From NCBI RefSeq assembly GCF_018143015.1, contig NC_054752.1, positions 5,877,216 through 5,941,215 on the forward strand: a stretch of 64,000 nucleotides of DNA. The letters run 5' to 3'. This DNA comes from Lytechinus variegatus (lineage: Eukaryota > Echinodermata > Echinoidea > Temnopleuroida > Toxopneustidae). Below the pieces are notes generated by a model, which made no database searches, was not told the DNA's origin, and was given only the letters and a program-made list of their open reading frames with translations. The position numbers were made by a program, and so were the translations under genes. Below, piece after piece: positions 24,173 to 36,435 of the stretch (the first letter of the stretch is position 1; every line of letters begins with the position of its first letter).

Positions 24173-27100
24173 TCACCACAGGAATGGAACAAGCACTGCA
24201 GTCTTGCGGAGGTAGTTCTGATAAGACGGGTCGCTTCCCCACTTCTTCAACCCGTACTTCTCCAGCAGGGGGATGCCGCTGACCTTCGTCAGGAGCAGGG
24301 TCACAAAGATGGGCGAGATCGCGGTGAGGTGCTCCCAGCCAGTCAGGGAGGAAGAGGCGGAGACGTAGAGGCCGAGCCAGCAGAGGATCTCACCGAAGTA
24401 GTTTGGATGGCGACTGATGCTCCAAAGACCAGTGTTGATGAATTTACCCTGATAATTGAAGGGAGGGGGGGGGGGCGGTTAGAGATAACATGTTGATCAC
24501 TTGTTTGCTCAGAAATTTTGTGTACTAATAATGTGCTTTATAAAAATTCAATTCAGTAAACATCAAGTCAAACATTTTGGGGCCACAGATGGTATTGAAC
24601 TTTGTAAGTAACACACGTTGTGCATATTCTAGTATGAAAGACTGCTTTGGCAATTCAATTAATGGAAGATATAATTACATACTCCACAGCCGTATAGATC
24701 TGGGATTCAATTCAAAACATTTGCTACTTTGTTTTATTAAAGAACATACTAACATTTTATTTATTGTATGTAAAAATTCACATTTCTTGCATAAATCAAG
24801 AAATTAAGGTCCAAATAATCGACCAGTTCATAGTTTACTTCATAGACAATTTTGGTCAAATGACCTTTCATTATGAAAGACAGATTTCAAAGCAAGATAT
24901 TACGTAAGGATGCCTTACATAGCAGGATGAAGAAATTGAATAGACCAGGTGACTAGAATAGTAAACCAATGAACACTTTATAAAGGTATTTGTTGCATTC
25001 CTACTTTGAATGCATATCATAGCATTTTGCACAATGTACTTGGCAAAGTGTGAAATACCAGTCATGTTGTTGTTTTTGGATGTAAATGAAAAAAAAACAA
25101 TTCAAAAGAATATATGAATAATCAAGACATCGAAGTTGGTGCTTATCTCATTAGATCTTAAACCACCATGTCACTTTAGTACAATAACCTTCCTCTTATC
25201 ATGCGCATAATTTTTTGGTCATGCGCAGAAAGGAACTACGAACTGGCTTATTAGTAATTTTGGGCCCTGAAAATGTTGCTCTATACATGTATAGCAAATC
25301 TAATATGAAACATTTTGATACCAAACTTAACTACCTTTCTCTGTAATTTAATTGTTTTAGAAATTATATTACCTAGTTCTTTGTCCTTTTGTTTATGAAA
25401 ATTGAAATCATGTTTCTGGGCAAATTTGGGCCTAACATGTACTTACAAAAAGTTGCATAACTTTAATCTAGAATTCAACACCCATAAATGCCAAGTTCAG
25501 TCTCAAAAGTCGAGAAGAAACTTGAAAGAAAGGGAGTCTGAAAATGTAGCGGCAAAACCTTTTCGTTTCCGCGATTAGGACCAATATTGAAAACGTTGAG
25601 GGTAGGCCTATGGCCCCACCCCCCCCCCCCTTCCATGCCTAGTTAGAGTTCACTTACAAAGGCTATAAATGTACTTACAGCATTTGCAGGATTGGCTTTG
25701 AAGACAGATTTCTGCCTGTCGGCAATGACTTCCATTAAGAACCCTACGGCCCAGGTGCCCCATCCAATGTAATCACGGGCACCAAGAGGTTTGTCCCTCT
25801 TAACTCCATTCAAAGCGATCGATGGGCTTAGGGTCGCGAAAATCCAAAGAGCTTTGGAAGAACAAACAGAGGAAACAATACAAAGGTATAAATATGACCA
25901 TAATAAATATCAATTTCTAAAAAGTGCCAAAGCAATCAGGAATATCTATAGAGCTGCTGAAGAATGAAGAGGCAACGATTCAGGGATAACGTGTACAAAA
26001 TAAATATCAGTTTTAATTTAAAAAAAACGTTTCTTTGATCGAGTAAAGAATGCACTTTCATGATTTCATCAATACATGTAACAGTGAATTATTGCAATAA
26101 TTAATAAAATAATTACCCTACTATTATCATACTATCCAACGTGATAGACATGAGATCCATTTGTAGGAAAATCGCAGAGTGTGCACCAACCTGCACCTGT
26201 GATCAATTTGTTGCAGGAGAATCGCAGACCAAATCTCAGACATTTGACCTGTCAAACCTTCCTACTATTTAATTTTGATACTATTAGCCGATCAGATTTG
26301 TCCTAGATGACGTAAAAAACAACTTTGCCAAGCTGTTGCAGCGCATATGACAGACACGCAAGAAAATGGAACGTGCCATGGAGATGAAGTGTGTTGCAGA
26401 GCTGTTGCAAGCTGTGCATCGATCTGCAAAGACAACTGTGCTGAGATGCGATTGGCAACAAATTGCATTCGGATCTTCGTTCAAATTACATCAAGAACAT
26501 GGAATGAACGCTGAGCTTTAGGTATTTGGTTGTGAGAAGTAGTCCCCCAAAATCAAATTAAAGGGGTGGTCCGGGCTGAAAATATTTATATCGTAATACA
26601 TAGAGTAGAATTCACTGAGCAAAATGCCAAAAATTTCATCAAAATCGGATAACAAATAATAAAGTTATTGAAGTTTAAAGTTTAGCAATATTTTGTCAAA
26701 ACAGTTGTCATGAATATTCATTAGGTGGACTGATGATGTCACATCTCCACTTTCTGTTTTCTTATGTTATTACATAAAATCATATTTTTTTATTATTTCA
26801 TGCTTGTGTGAATAATATGTCTCCCTTATAATGAGATAAGTTGCAGCAATACATATCTAATGCACTAAATCAGTTGTCAATCCAATTTTTCTAGTTCTTG
26901 GAGGAAAAAATTTGAATAAACCTCATTTCATATAATAAAATACAAAAGAACAAGTGGAGATGTGACATCATCAGTCCACCTAATGAATATTCATGACGAC
27001 TGATTTCACAAAATATTGCTAAACTTTAAAATTCAATAACTTTGTTATTTGTTTTCCGATTTTGATGAAATTTTCGGCATTTTACTCAGTGAATTCTACT

Positions 27101-30100
27101 CTATGTATTGGGATATAAATATTTTCAGCCAAGACCACCCCTTTAAGAAGAAAAAAAATGCCTGCCTTTTGCCTACCTATCTTTGCATTGATCTGCTCGA
27201 TCTGTATACTAACCTTGCAAGGTCCAGAATACAAAGAAGAGTGAAGGCTGGTTTTTAGCTTTGTTGAACCTCCTATCGAAGCCATCGGAGAGAACTCTTG
27301 AAAAAAGATACAGACCCAACCTGTGAAGAAAGGGGAATATAGAAAAGGAAAATTTATGATGCATCTTTCCTTCTAATTAAAGGTAAAAAGCCAGAAGTTG
27401 TAGCAAACAGTTGCTTCATGAGAAACTCTTTAAATCAAGATATTTGTCAGAATATTATCATTCATCCTAGATCTAGTACATTAATGTCAACTGATCTTTG
27501 TATAATTATTAAGTATTAGCTCAAAATTCTGATGATCTTTTACAACGAAAAGCATATGTGGGACAGTGTATTAATACCGCTTCAAAAAATACCCGACATT
27601 TCATGGAATTCCATACTTATTTTGCTAATTTCTCGGAAATTACGTATTTTCTTCCAGAGCTATTTGGCACATATATTTACACAAACACTGGTGGCAATTT
27701 CATTGGATTCTGTTCAAACTCACTTGAGATCATTACAACTGGTATAATTAATCTTTAACATTTTCCTTCAGGCAACAAAAAAAAATGGTTTGATATGTAC
27801 ATGTACCGGTATATCAGCATAAATTTGTTAAATTGACTCTCCTGATGCAAGTGATGAGAATTCTTATATAATAAGTCACTAAATCTCTAAAAGTTGAATT
27901 AATTAAAATGAATTTCTTTCCTGTCAGTTAAACATTTACTATAAACATTAACTAGCCCATTACCATCTTTATTTTCTGTTATTTGGCAACATTTGTCTCA
28001 ACAGGGAGTTTGCTGAGAACAGAGCTAGGATTTGCTTTCTTATGCATGCGTACAATAGTATCTTGATCTTTAATAATGGCATCACAACACAGGCATATTT
28101 TTTTTCAGGGGCTACTTCTCACAAACTTAATGTCTAAATCTGAAAAAGATCTAAAATCTAATAAGATAGGATAAACTTAAACATTATTAAGGAAAGAGGT
28201 CCTTTTTTTAATTTCCAAGGCCCTTTCGAGCATTACGGGAGCTAAATCGCCCCCAGCCTTTGTGCAATATTTTTCCGTCACAACCAAAGATGAAGTATGC
28301 CCTATCGAGATCTCTTTTTTTTGTTTAAATTTTAATAATGTAGGGGAAGGCGGGGTAAGTTGAGCATAGGGGCAAGTTGAGCCACCAGCCCCAGGCCAAT
28401 AATGAATGAGTCAGACATTGTGGTGGTGTCATGTATTGATGACCCATAGCATAACCCCTAACCCCACCACATTGTTTCCAACTTTGAAACAAAAAGTAGT
28501 TTTTTAGAGGGAAAAATATGAATTTCAGCCAAAAAAGTAAAAAAGAGTGTGAAATAGATAAGTGCTTTATAAATACACACGTCTTTGAATATAATAAAGA
28601 CATGATAACAATATTATTAGTCCAGGTATGGATCTTCATTCTTGTCATAGTCTTTTATATGATGAATGCATAATAAATGTGTGGATACAAAATTATCGCA
28701 CTAAGTTCGGACTGGGGTAAGTTGAGCCAAATAGCATGGGGCAAGTTGAGCCATGGTAATTCCTATGGTAATGTATCTTAAAAAACAAACAAACCATAAA
28801 AATAGATTGAAATGCAGGCTGAAAGGAGCAAATTTACATGACTGCTCTTTTCCTTTTACAGGATGTTAGTATTTATAGAGAATTAGCAAGTGAAAAGAAT
28901 TTAAACAAAAAATTGACATGCTGGTTCTCCCCCCATACATTTTGTACATAGTTTTTGTGGCTCAACTTACCCCAGAAGGTGGCTCAAACTTACCCCATAT
29001 ATGGGGCAAGTTGAGCCATTTGACATCGGTTTTTTCAAAGGTCACGATGACTTTCAGTGTTGGGGTAGAAAGTTATATATAGGTGGAAAATATTTCAGAA
29101 GAATGAAATTTCAAGGCAAGGTACTTATTTCGACAAGATTATTAATCATATCAATTCTAACATGCAAAAAGCAAAAACTGTCACAACTTACCCCGCCTTC
29201 CCCTACTCATAATTAGACAGACAGACACTACTTAAGGCGAGCAAAAAATAATCTTTTGCAGCATACATGTAGCAGAGTTTGAGATTGAGAAAATGGACAC
29301 ATAGCACTAGATGCAGGGGATGATTCAAGTCTTTGCAGATCCTATACATAAGGTTAGGAACAAACCATGTAGACCCACCTGGTAGCCCAAACAGAGACTA
29401 GTCCAGTCTGAATACGCTGCCGCAGGAAGTACGTACCACCCCATCTCAAGCTTTGTGTCGCCAACAAAAGAAAAGTTCCACTTCCTGAAAAAAAATACAA
29501 ATTACATGTAAATAAACTACAAGGCTATTTTATCGACAATTTTTTTTATAAAGACCAGACATAGTCGAACTCAAGCCAAAGGCCTTTAATATGCGGATTT
29601 TGTATGCATGACAGCAGAGCTACATGTACCGGTATGTCAGACTGTCGGTGTGGACATGCATGTGCAGTTGTTAACACCTGAGGACTATTTCTCAACATCC
29701 GGACGAGTCAATATCCACTATGCAAGGTGTCATGATTCAGTGCCCCTTTTTTACCCAAGAAAAGTGCCCCTCAAGAACATGTTCTGTGTCCCTTTCATAC
29801 CTATGAAGGACCCGTTTTATTCCGTTAGGAAGTGCCCCGTTGCCTTCTTATAGATGCCCTTCTCGTATGTGCCCTTTTTTACCCAAGAAAATTGCCGCTC
29901 ACAAACATGTTCTGTGCCCTTTTAACCTGAGATGGACCTGTTTTATGTGTTAACGAGTGCCCCTTTGAAACAAGAAACAAGTATTCTCATTTTTATATGG
30001 TACTACTTCTGAATGAAAAATTATATTTTTTGAGTCTTGACGTGAGTAGGGGTAGATAAGCAATGGCGTGCAATACGTGCATAAAGGGGGGGGCTCTTGC

Positions 30101-33100
30101 TCCCCCTCAAAAAAAATCAATATTATTTTCTGAATTATTAGGTCAAAATCTATCACAAAATTGGATTTTCGTTATAAAAATGTCAACATTTTTGCTCACT
30201 CGCTGCTTCATATAAATTTTACGTTAATACGACATGTCTAGCCCTCTCAAATTTGTTTGCTCATGAAATCACTGTAGATAAATTTGTTCTTTCTAACTTT
30301 AAGATAGAGCCATTTTAAAAAGAATAGGTGCCTTTTTCCCTGCACCCCCCCCCCCCCCCCCACTTGAAACTTTAAACGCTGCCCCTGTGTAGACTAGCTT
30401 CTTTGTCCAGATGGATCATTTTTCCAAAGACAAGACAGCAATTTTCAGGAGCCAGAACTAGAACTGAACAGCACAGACGGTCGTTCTTTCTTCTCACTGT
30501 GGAGAATTGAATACCCTACCACCTAATGTAATTCCGCCCCATTATTATAGTCGAGTCCTTTCGGCAGAGACTGATGGTGATGCAAGCAGCCTAAAATGCC
30601 AGCCACTAGTCTTACTTGGACATGTGCTTTAATTCTTATTTAAATGCTTATTTTCAGCAAAATAGTTATATGAACGAGCCAGTTACATCCAAATGAGAGA
30701 GTTGATGACATCACTCACTCACTATTTCTTTTGTATTTTATTATATGAAATATTTGTATTTTCTCGTCATTGTCATGTGAGATGAAGTTTCATTCCTCCC
30801 TGAACACGTGGAATTCCATTATTTTAACATTTTGTGCTTCAGGCAAGGAGGTCCTAATCGTCAAATTTGTAAAAATTGAAATATTGTATAATTCAAACAA
30901 TAAAAAACAAAAGAAATAGTGAGTGAATGACATCATCGACTCTCTCATTTGGATGTAACTGGCTCGTTCATATAACTATTTTGTTAAAAATAAGTGAAAC
31001 TTTGAAATGTCATAACTTTCTTATTTTACATCCGATTTTAATGAAATTTTCAGCATTGTGCTTGTCTGATTTTTCTCTATTGATTCAAATCAACATTTTT
31101 CTGAGGTGGACTTGACCTTTAAGTTGAAATCTTTGTGAAACACCCCCAGACGCACGAGACATGAAGTCAGAAAAGAGCTTTGAAATCGAGATCAATAACA
31201 CTGAAAGTATTTACCAGACAAAATTTATAAGCACAAATATCATGGACAATTACTTATGACATTGAATGTACAAATTTTGAGAAAAACGGCAATAGTCCTG
31301 CTAACCCAGGGCCAGGGAGTCCGAGGTACTACCGTAAGTAACGGTGTATTAACCGCACCCGTGTATTAACCGCACCCCCAACTTTGGACTAAAAAAAAAA
31401 AAAAATACTTCTCACATTTACATGCATATTTGAGGTACGAAGAAACAAAAACTAAGTTTAAGATTTCAAAGTTAAGTATCCAAAGAGATTACCGGTATGC
31501 GGAAATCTGCTGTTCTTGATCAATTCATCTACAAATGTTAGAAAGAAAGAACGGTCCCGCCAATATTGGCCACTTACACACTCACTCACAGTCACAGTGT
31601 ACACACACACAGAACTGCCATTTCATTGCAAACTACATACAGTAGCAGTCATGCCAATACATCTTATCAAATTATGATCTGTGTCTTTCCCAGCGTAGGA
31701 GGAAGAAACATTCACATTTCTTGCATCACAACCTCACAATCACTTTCAGAAATTTGATGTTTTAGCATGAATTTTGGATACGGGATTACAGGAAAGTTCA
31801 AGAAACAAAGAAATTGACATTTTTTTCCAGTTGTTTTTTACGGCTTCATGCCGTCTCTCTCGTGCGTGGTTTACATGGTATCTTATGAAGAGCAAACAGG
31901 AAGGAAAAAAACGAGCTGGCGCGAAACGGAACTTTTAATAGCGCCAGCTTAAGTCGCACTAACCATATTACAACGCAATCTCTAAGCTCACTCAACTCCC
32001 GCTCAGCGGTGACAAAATTTTACCGAGTATGCTTGGCGTCCCTTTTAACTTAGCCAGGGAACTTCACTACTTTGAATTGAGAATAAAGTCAAAATTAGTG
32101 TCATGAAGGTGGGTGCGTTTGTTTTTGACAATATCTAATTAAGATCGTAATAATTGCTTCCCATTACCCGCGGCTCATACCCCTGTAAACGACATCGCCT
32201 GGGCGGCTACGCCCGGCCACTCGATGTGTTGTGAACTGGCAGACATCGTACATGTACGGGAGGGGTTACGGCGGGCCGGCTCAAACCCGTCACCGTGTAT
32301 AAACCGCACCCCCGACTTTTGCTTCTATCCCGCCGAGAAAAAGGTGCGGTTAATACACCGTTACTTACGGTACTCGTCCTGCCTGAATTCTGAAGTGTCC
32401 AGACACATACCCCATTTGTTGTGTGTCCGGACAGGTTGTGTGTCTGGACCATCAATTTTAGTAGGTCATTTGGTCATTTGACCATCAATTTTTGTAGGTC
32501 ATTTGGTCATTTGGAAAAAATTACAAGCGAAGTTTCATCAATTTTTAGTACAAAATGTTAGGAAATATTATAAAATAGAAGATTACAAGAATTGAGTCCA
32601 TAAATTTTTAGTGTAATCCAAAGACAAAGAAGAAGGCTTCAAAAAGATAAACTGTCCCCCCCCCCTCCTTCACTACAGCACAGGCAACAACAACGCCTTG
32701 ACCCCCCCCCCCCCCCCCCCCCCGTAGTCGTAGACATTGTCATTGGAGATTGATTTATTTTAAAAAGACATCATCACGGAGTCAAGACTTTAGATTTATC
32801 ATGATCTCGATTCCAGCCTAGCCCTAGGCCTGGGCCGGGCTCCGCTGTGCAGTGGCCGTCGTATGCGTAGGCAGCAAGCGAAATCTCACTGGGATTACCG
32901 CCTGCCCCGAGCGTCCCGCTGGCCTGGCCTGCAAAATAGGCACTGGTTCCATTCTAGCTGAGCCTAGGCAAGGCTAGCCCCCTAGCCCGCGGCTTTTAAC
33001 TTAGAATTTACTAATAGAATTAGGCCTAGAATCAGTAGAGGCGCACGGCCAATATTGGAGACTGTCTCCAATGTGGGAAATTATCTCCAATATCAGAGAC

Positions 33101-33867
33101 TTTTGTAAAGAATTTGGGTATCCAATTTCAGAGACAGTTTTCCAGTTTTGGAGACTAATTTCCTTTGTTTACATTTACGGCAAGAGGATTACCTGGCGGC
33201 AAATAAAAATGTGATAAGCAGATTCCTCATGAAAATTTACCCCTTTTCACCATCTACTTTTGTTTTGATAAGGATTTATGTTGTCAAACACACACAAAAC
33301 AAATGGGCTTCTGACCTCACTCAGACAAAATTTTGGGTGGAAAAAATCATGCTTTTGTTGGTTTTGTTTCTTTTGTCTTTTTGCAAAGGAAGTCTCCAAT
33401 GTGGGAGATTGTCTCCCCTATTGGAGAGAGTCTCCCATTTTGGCCGTGCGCCTCTACTGAGAATTTACTACGCCTAATAATAAAAATTTTATGGCCGATC
33501 GAAACGGGGGTAGAACATACATGTAGGAGAGAACTTTTCGTGTTTTGAGGTTCCAGTCTGTGCCCAGATGTCAGAAAAACTGCCACTTGTTAGACCATCA
33601 TCCATATAATCGTGGTAAGTGCTTGATTTCTGTTTTAACTATTTATTCGGAGAATTATTTTGACCATACTTCACGCTTGTCAGGTGAGTATGCCAAATTG
33701 CACGTAACTAAGATCCTGGGCGCCCGCGCTTGGGTTAAGAATTTACCTGCTAAATCGTAGAATTTTTCTGTCTTAAAATATGCTGCAATTAGAAACAAGG
33801 ACCACTGAATGCCAACATCCCAGACAGCACTTTTGACGAGTAGTGAGCTGACAGCTGAATTTCCCAT
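24173..33867 (-). CDS. DUF1295 / steroid-oxidoreductase-like membrane protein, five exons, complete
   Basis: Exons on the minus strand in reading order: 33747-33867, 29379-29484, 27214-27320, 25679-25851 and 24173-24448 (TGA). All borders are GT-AG, and split codons at every junction but the last rejoin cleanly to 260 residues. The protein is strongly hydrophobic with about six or seven membrane spans. Family blocks are RLGLYLFSR (about 76-84), FWTLQALWIF (about 107-116), GFLMEVIADRQK (about 149-160) and SRHPNYFGE (181-189), the conserved C-terminal motif of DUF1295 and the related steroid 5-alpha-reductase / ICMT-type fold, where it binds cofactor. It is probably an NAD(P)H-dependent reductase in the ER or another inner membrane; the substrate is unknown. 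I chose ATG 33867 because the in-frame ATG at 33951 lies in a repeat terminus (ACCTCGAGCGAAATTCG) and would add a transposon-derived leader. Confidence 0.88.
26150..26545. other. Intronic stretch of DUF1295 gene with GTTGCAG phrases
   Basis: It contains repeated TTGCAG/CTGCAA phrases (about 26210, 26328, 26392, 26405, 26420). A 66-codon minus-strand frame exists, but it has no splice context linking it to the neighbouring exons. It is probably repeat-derived. Confidence 0.35.
26559..27147. mobile_element. ~590-bp TTAA-ended palindromic element (GGTGGTCC subfamily)
   Basis: The left TTAAAGGGGTGGTCCGGGCTG pairs with the right AGCCAAGACCACCCCTTTAA. Both arms carry GATGATGTCACATCTCCACTT and its inverse, and the phrase ATGAATATTCATTAGGTGGAC. 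It lies in intron 3 of the DUF1295 gene, ending 67 bp short of the exon at 27214. Confidence 0.78.
28343..29203. mobile_element. 861-bp TA-flanked element packed with GGGGYAAGTTGAGCC motifs
   Basis: The ends GGGGAAGGCGGGGTAAGTTG and CAACTTACCCCGCCTTCCCC are exact 20-bp inverted repeats flanked by TA at 28341-28342 and 29204-29205. The 14-mer GGGGCAAGTTGAGC or a close variant recurs at about 28353, 28370, 28715, 28740 and 29005 on the plus strand. Complements lie near 28962, 28985 and 29186. There is no transposase. It lies in intron 2 of the DUF1295 gene. Confidence 0.82.
29728..29970. repeat. Two-unit tandem repeat, AGTGCCCC-TTTTTTACCCAAG type
   Basis: Two diverged units of about 140 bp repeat the order GTGCCC-CTTTTTTACCCAAGAAAA, then ACATGTTCTGTG, GGACC-GTTTTAT and AGTGCCCC. 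They start at about 29739 and 29869. They carry no gene. Confidence 0.6.
30648..31123. mobile_element. Truncated TTAA-type palindromic element (AAGTCCACC subfamily)
   Basis: The right end TGAGGTGGACTTGACCTTTAA is intact, while the left terminus is missing and the copy starts inside the arm at GCTTATTTTCAGCAAAATAG. It carries the ATATGAACGAGCCAGTTACA phrase in both orientations. Confidence 0.7.
31332..32370. mobile_element. 1.04-kb TA-flanked element, CCGTAAGTAACGG termini
   Basis: The left CCGTAAGTAACGGTGTATTA and right TAATACACCGTTACTTACGG are perfect complements continuing through ACCGCACC (28 bp). They are flanked by TA at 31330-31331 and 32371-32372, again the Tc1/mariner-like target. 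AACCGCACCCC recurs internally near 31371 and 32302. No transposase frame is visible. Confidence 0.8.
32640..32725. repeat. Poly-C tracts
   Basis: Two homopolymer C runs at about 32657-32666 and 32702-32723, the longest in the window. On the minus strand they are G tracts with quadruplex potential. Confidence 0.85.
33033..33462. mobile_element. 430-bp element of repeated GGAGACTNNCTCC motifs
   Basis: The ends CAGTAGAGGCGCACGGCCAA and TTGGCCGTGCGCCTCTACTG are perfect 20-bp inverted repeats. Just inside each end, TGGGAGA/TCTCCAAT phrases repeat several times in both orientations. The centre is unrelated AT-rich DNA. It lies in intron 1 of the DUF1295 gene, about 285 bp from its first coding exon. 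Confidence 0.8.
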
Positions 33868-33918
33868 CTTCAGTTTTTCTTCCCCAAGTTTTCTTACGTT
33901 CCTGCATGCACTGAGCTG

Positions 33919-34105
33919 ACCTCGAGCGAAATTCGTGCAGGATGGCTCCACACTAGCACTCCACTCGACTAAACCGCTAGCGCTAAGCTACCGTACCGTG
34001 CATGCACCGTACCTGCATCCCAAAGGTGCACCCTGCCGCCGCCGCCGGTACGGGTAGGTGGAGCTAGCATAGACAGTAGTGGAGTGGAGCCTGTGTCATA
34101 GCGAA
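33919..34105. mobile_element. ~185-bp palindrome related to the CTCGAG-terminus element
   Basis: It begins ACCTCGAGCGAAATTCGTGC, nearly identical to the left terminus of the large element at 42253-45234, and ends with an inverted GTGGAGTGGAGCC block. It sits immediately upstream (minus-strand sense) of the DUF1295 start codon, so it probably forms part of the promoter or 5' leader. The region is GC-richer than its surroundings and has several CpGs. Confidence 0.65.
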
Positions 34106-34631
34106 TTGACCCGGTTACCGGCGGTCCAAAACGGCTAGCTGATTAGTACCGCAAGTACAAAACGGCGAGTCGATCGGGCCCGCCCCCGCCAGATCCAAAT
34201 GACTGGTTCAAATTTTGGCCGAAACGATAGGAGAGCCGCCATTTGGTTCCAAATATTTCAAATAGTTCTAAGGTAGATATTATAATTATTTACTTTGATA
34301 AATGTTTCAAAACTTTCAAATTTGCTCCGCCGCCCCTGATTATATTATTCTCCTTTTTCTTCATATGCATTTTGTGAAATATACAGTATAGCGTGAGAAA
34401 TGACCCGCAGTCAGAACGTCGGTGCCCCCCCACCCTCCTCAATTCCCTCTTCCTTTTTCCCCTTTTCTCTTTATACTTTACCCAATTTTTTGCTATCTCT
34501 TTTTCGAATCTCCCTTTTTTCGAATCTCCCTTTTATTTTCATCTATTTCCTTCTACTGTTGGCACCTCCTTTTGGACTACCCGGGGGTCCTTAGCAGGGA
34601 ACGCGGACTGTTTTTTTTTAAATGGGGGGCA

Positions 34632-36343
34632 GGTGCGTAGCCAGGGGGGCGGTGCCCCCTCCCCCCCCCAAAAAAAAAAAAAAAAAAAAAAAAAAACGTC
34701 CCCAAAAAGAAAACAAAGAAGGAAAAAAAAGAGAGAAGAGGAAAAGGGAAGGGAGGAAAGGGAAGAAAGGAAGGTAGCTTTTTTTTTTTATTTATTTTTT
34801 TGTCAAAAGAGAAACTCCTTCACTCTTCTTGCTGTAAATATATATATGAATTTTGCTTCCGCGCTGCGCGCGGTTAGATGACAATATTGAAGTTCTCCAT
34901 TTTTTCCCTACCTTTTCTCTAACCCTGTTTTTCCACCTCAGCTATGTGCTTCTTGCCAGTTAAAGTTAAAATTGTATACATTAGGGTATGAATTTGAGTA
35001 AGGTAAATATAAGTAAATATATGAAGTAAATATATGAAGTTATCTTTTTTTTCAATTGATCGCGCAACTTCTGGGAGGCGTTTCATCAATATTTTTGTCC
35101 GACAAGTTGTCAGATCTGACAACTTTCCTGGATTCTGATTGGTTGAGAAGCACTGTTACTATAGTAACTGTTGGATAAAACAGGACTTGTCGGATAAAAC
35201 GTCTGACAAGTCCCTTCATGAAACGCACCCCTGGAGGGCGTTTCATGAAAGGACTTGTCGGACGTTTTATCCGACAAGTCCCATTTTATCCGACAGTTAC
35301 CATAGGAACAGTGCCTCTCAGCCAGTCAAAATCATGGAAAGATGTCAGATCTGACAACTTGTCGGATGAAAATTTGATGAAACGCTCCCCTGGTCTGGTC
35401 GGCTCCGGGCGGGTAAAATCCTTATATCAGTTTCTGCCGTCACCTACATAAAGTCAACTTCTCCCGCTTTTCAGCTCATTACTAAACAACCATAATTTAG
35501 GGGCAAACAGGTTCCTAATTTCGTTCGTGTCGTATTAATAAAGTACAATATTTTTTATCAAATTGTATTAAACTTCATGTCATTTTCCTCTATACATTCA
35601 TCTCCTGTCCTGTTTTGTGCCCTCAGTTTGAAATTTTGAATGACACTTAAGTTTCTTTATATTCAAAATGAAGCGCTTCAGGATAAGTCAAAAAAATTAG
35701 GCATCCTTTTTTTTATATAGATAGTTTCAATAAATCGCAGAAGTTTAAACTTTTTGCGCACTATATTCCTTGATGAAGTTCAATAATCTTAGAAAATCAG
35801 TTGAATTAGAGCCGATTGGGTATTCATCTACATTTGATGAAACGTCCGCCCTTTGAAATTTCAGAGTTTCATTGCTCTGCACGGGGAGGAATATCTTCCT
35901 CTACCAATCTTCTCCTCTGTTTTGCGAGTTAAAAAATATGCACTGTTGCTAAATTGTTTGTAATCAATGATCTGATCTTTCCAAAGAAAGTATTCAATAT
36001 ATCTTTGAGAAAACCCTTTTCTCGGGACCCTTTTTATGGCAAGAAAAATTGATAAAACGCTTTAGCTTCCGCGCTTCGCGCGGATTTATTATCATTTTAA
36101 TTTCCTCAATTGTATACCTCTTTTGTGCATTCACAATCATTTGAAAACAAGGTTCAAAATCGCAATATAGTCAACCGAATTGGAGGTACTAGAGACAAGA
36201 GAAACGGCTCCTTTTCATTTTAATTTATGAAACACTAAAAGCTTCCTGCACCCACCCCCTAGGGAACGCGCTTCGCGCGCTCTGCAAGTGTTGGCACGCT
36301 TCGCGTGCATTTACCGCCCCCTCCAAAATGAAATCCTGGCTAC
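34632..36343. mobile_element. ~1.7-kb composite element with GCGTAGCCAGG termini
   Basis: GCGTAGCCAGGGGGGCGGT at the left faces GGCTACGCGG, preceded by ACCGCCCCCTCC, at the right. Internal CGCGCTTCGCGCG hairpin phrases occur near 34860, 36072, 36268 and 36300. A poly-A/purine block at 34670-34775 yields a lysine-rich frame that is not a gene. An inverted pair of smaller MITEs (35068-35392) is nested inside. Confidence 0.6.
35068..35392. mobile_element. Inverted pair of ~160-bp MITEs, GGGCGTTTCATGAAA type
   Basis: Copy 1 (about 35070-35233) and copy 2 (about 35235-35392) are reverse complements of one another. Each runs from a GGCGTTTCAT terminus through GACAAGTTGTCAGATCTGAC, a conserved middle (AGTGCC/AGCACTGTTAC) and GGACTTGTCGGA to the other terminus. 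Together they make a palindrome of more than 300 bp. Confidence 0.75.
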
Positions 36344-36354
36344 GCGGTTGGGGG

Positions 36355-36435
36355 GGGTGGGCTGACCATGCAAAAAAATCACAATCCTATCACGGTCATT
36401 TTTACGTTTTTGTGCACGGTTTGGGAAAAAGGTGG
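36355..36435. mobile_element. Fragment of the TGGGCTGACCATGCA element
   Basis: GGTGGGCTGACCATGC followed by a TCACGGTCATTTTTACG-type block matches, in reverse orientation, the element around 52500-52620. A terminus with poly-G is retained on the left. Confidence 0.5.

Noticed and set aside
33867-33951. Upstream ATG of the DUF1295 gene as the true start
   Set aside because: The extra 28 residues come from a transposon terminus and leader sequence, while the ATG at 33867 fits the family length.
34393-34881. 162-codon plus-strand frame
   Set aside because: It owes its length to pyrimidine-rich and poly-A/purine tracts; the lysine/glutamate run is low complexity and inside a mobile element.
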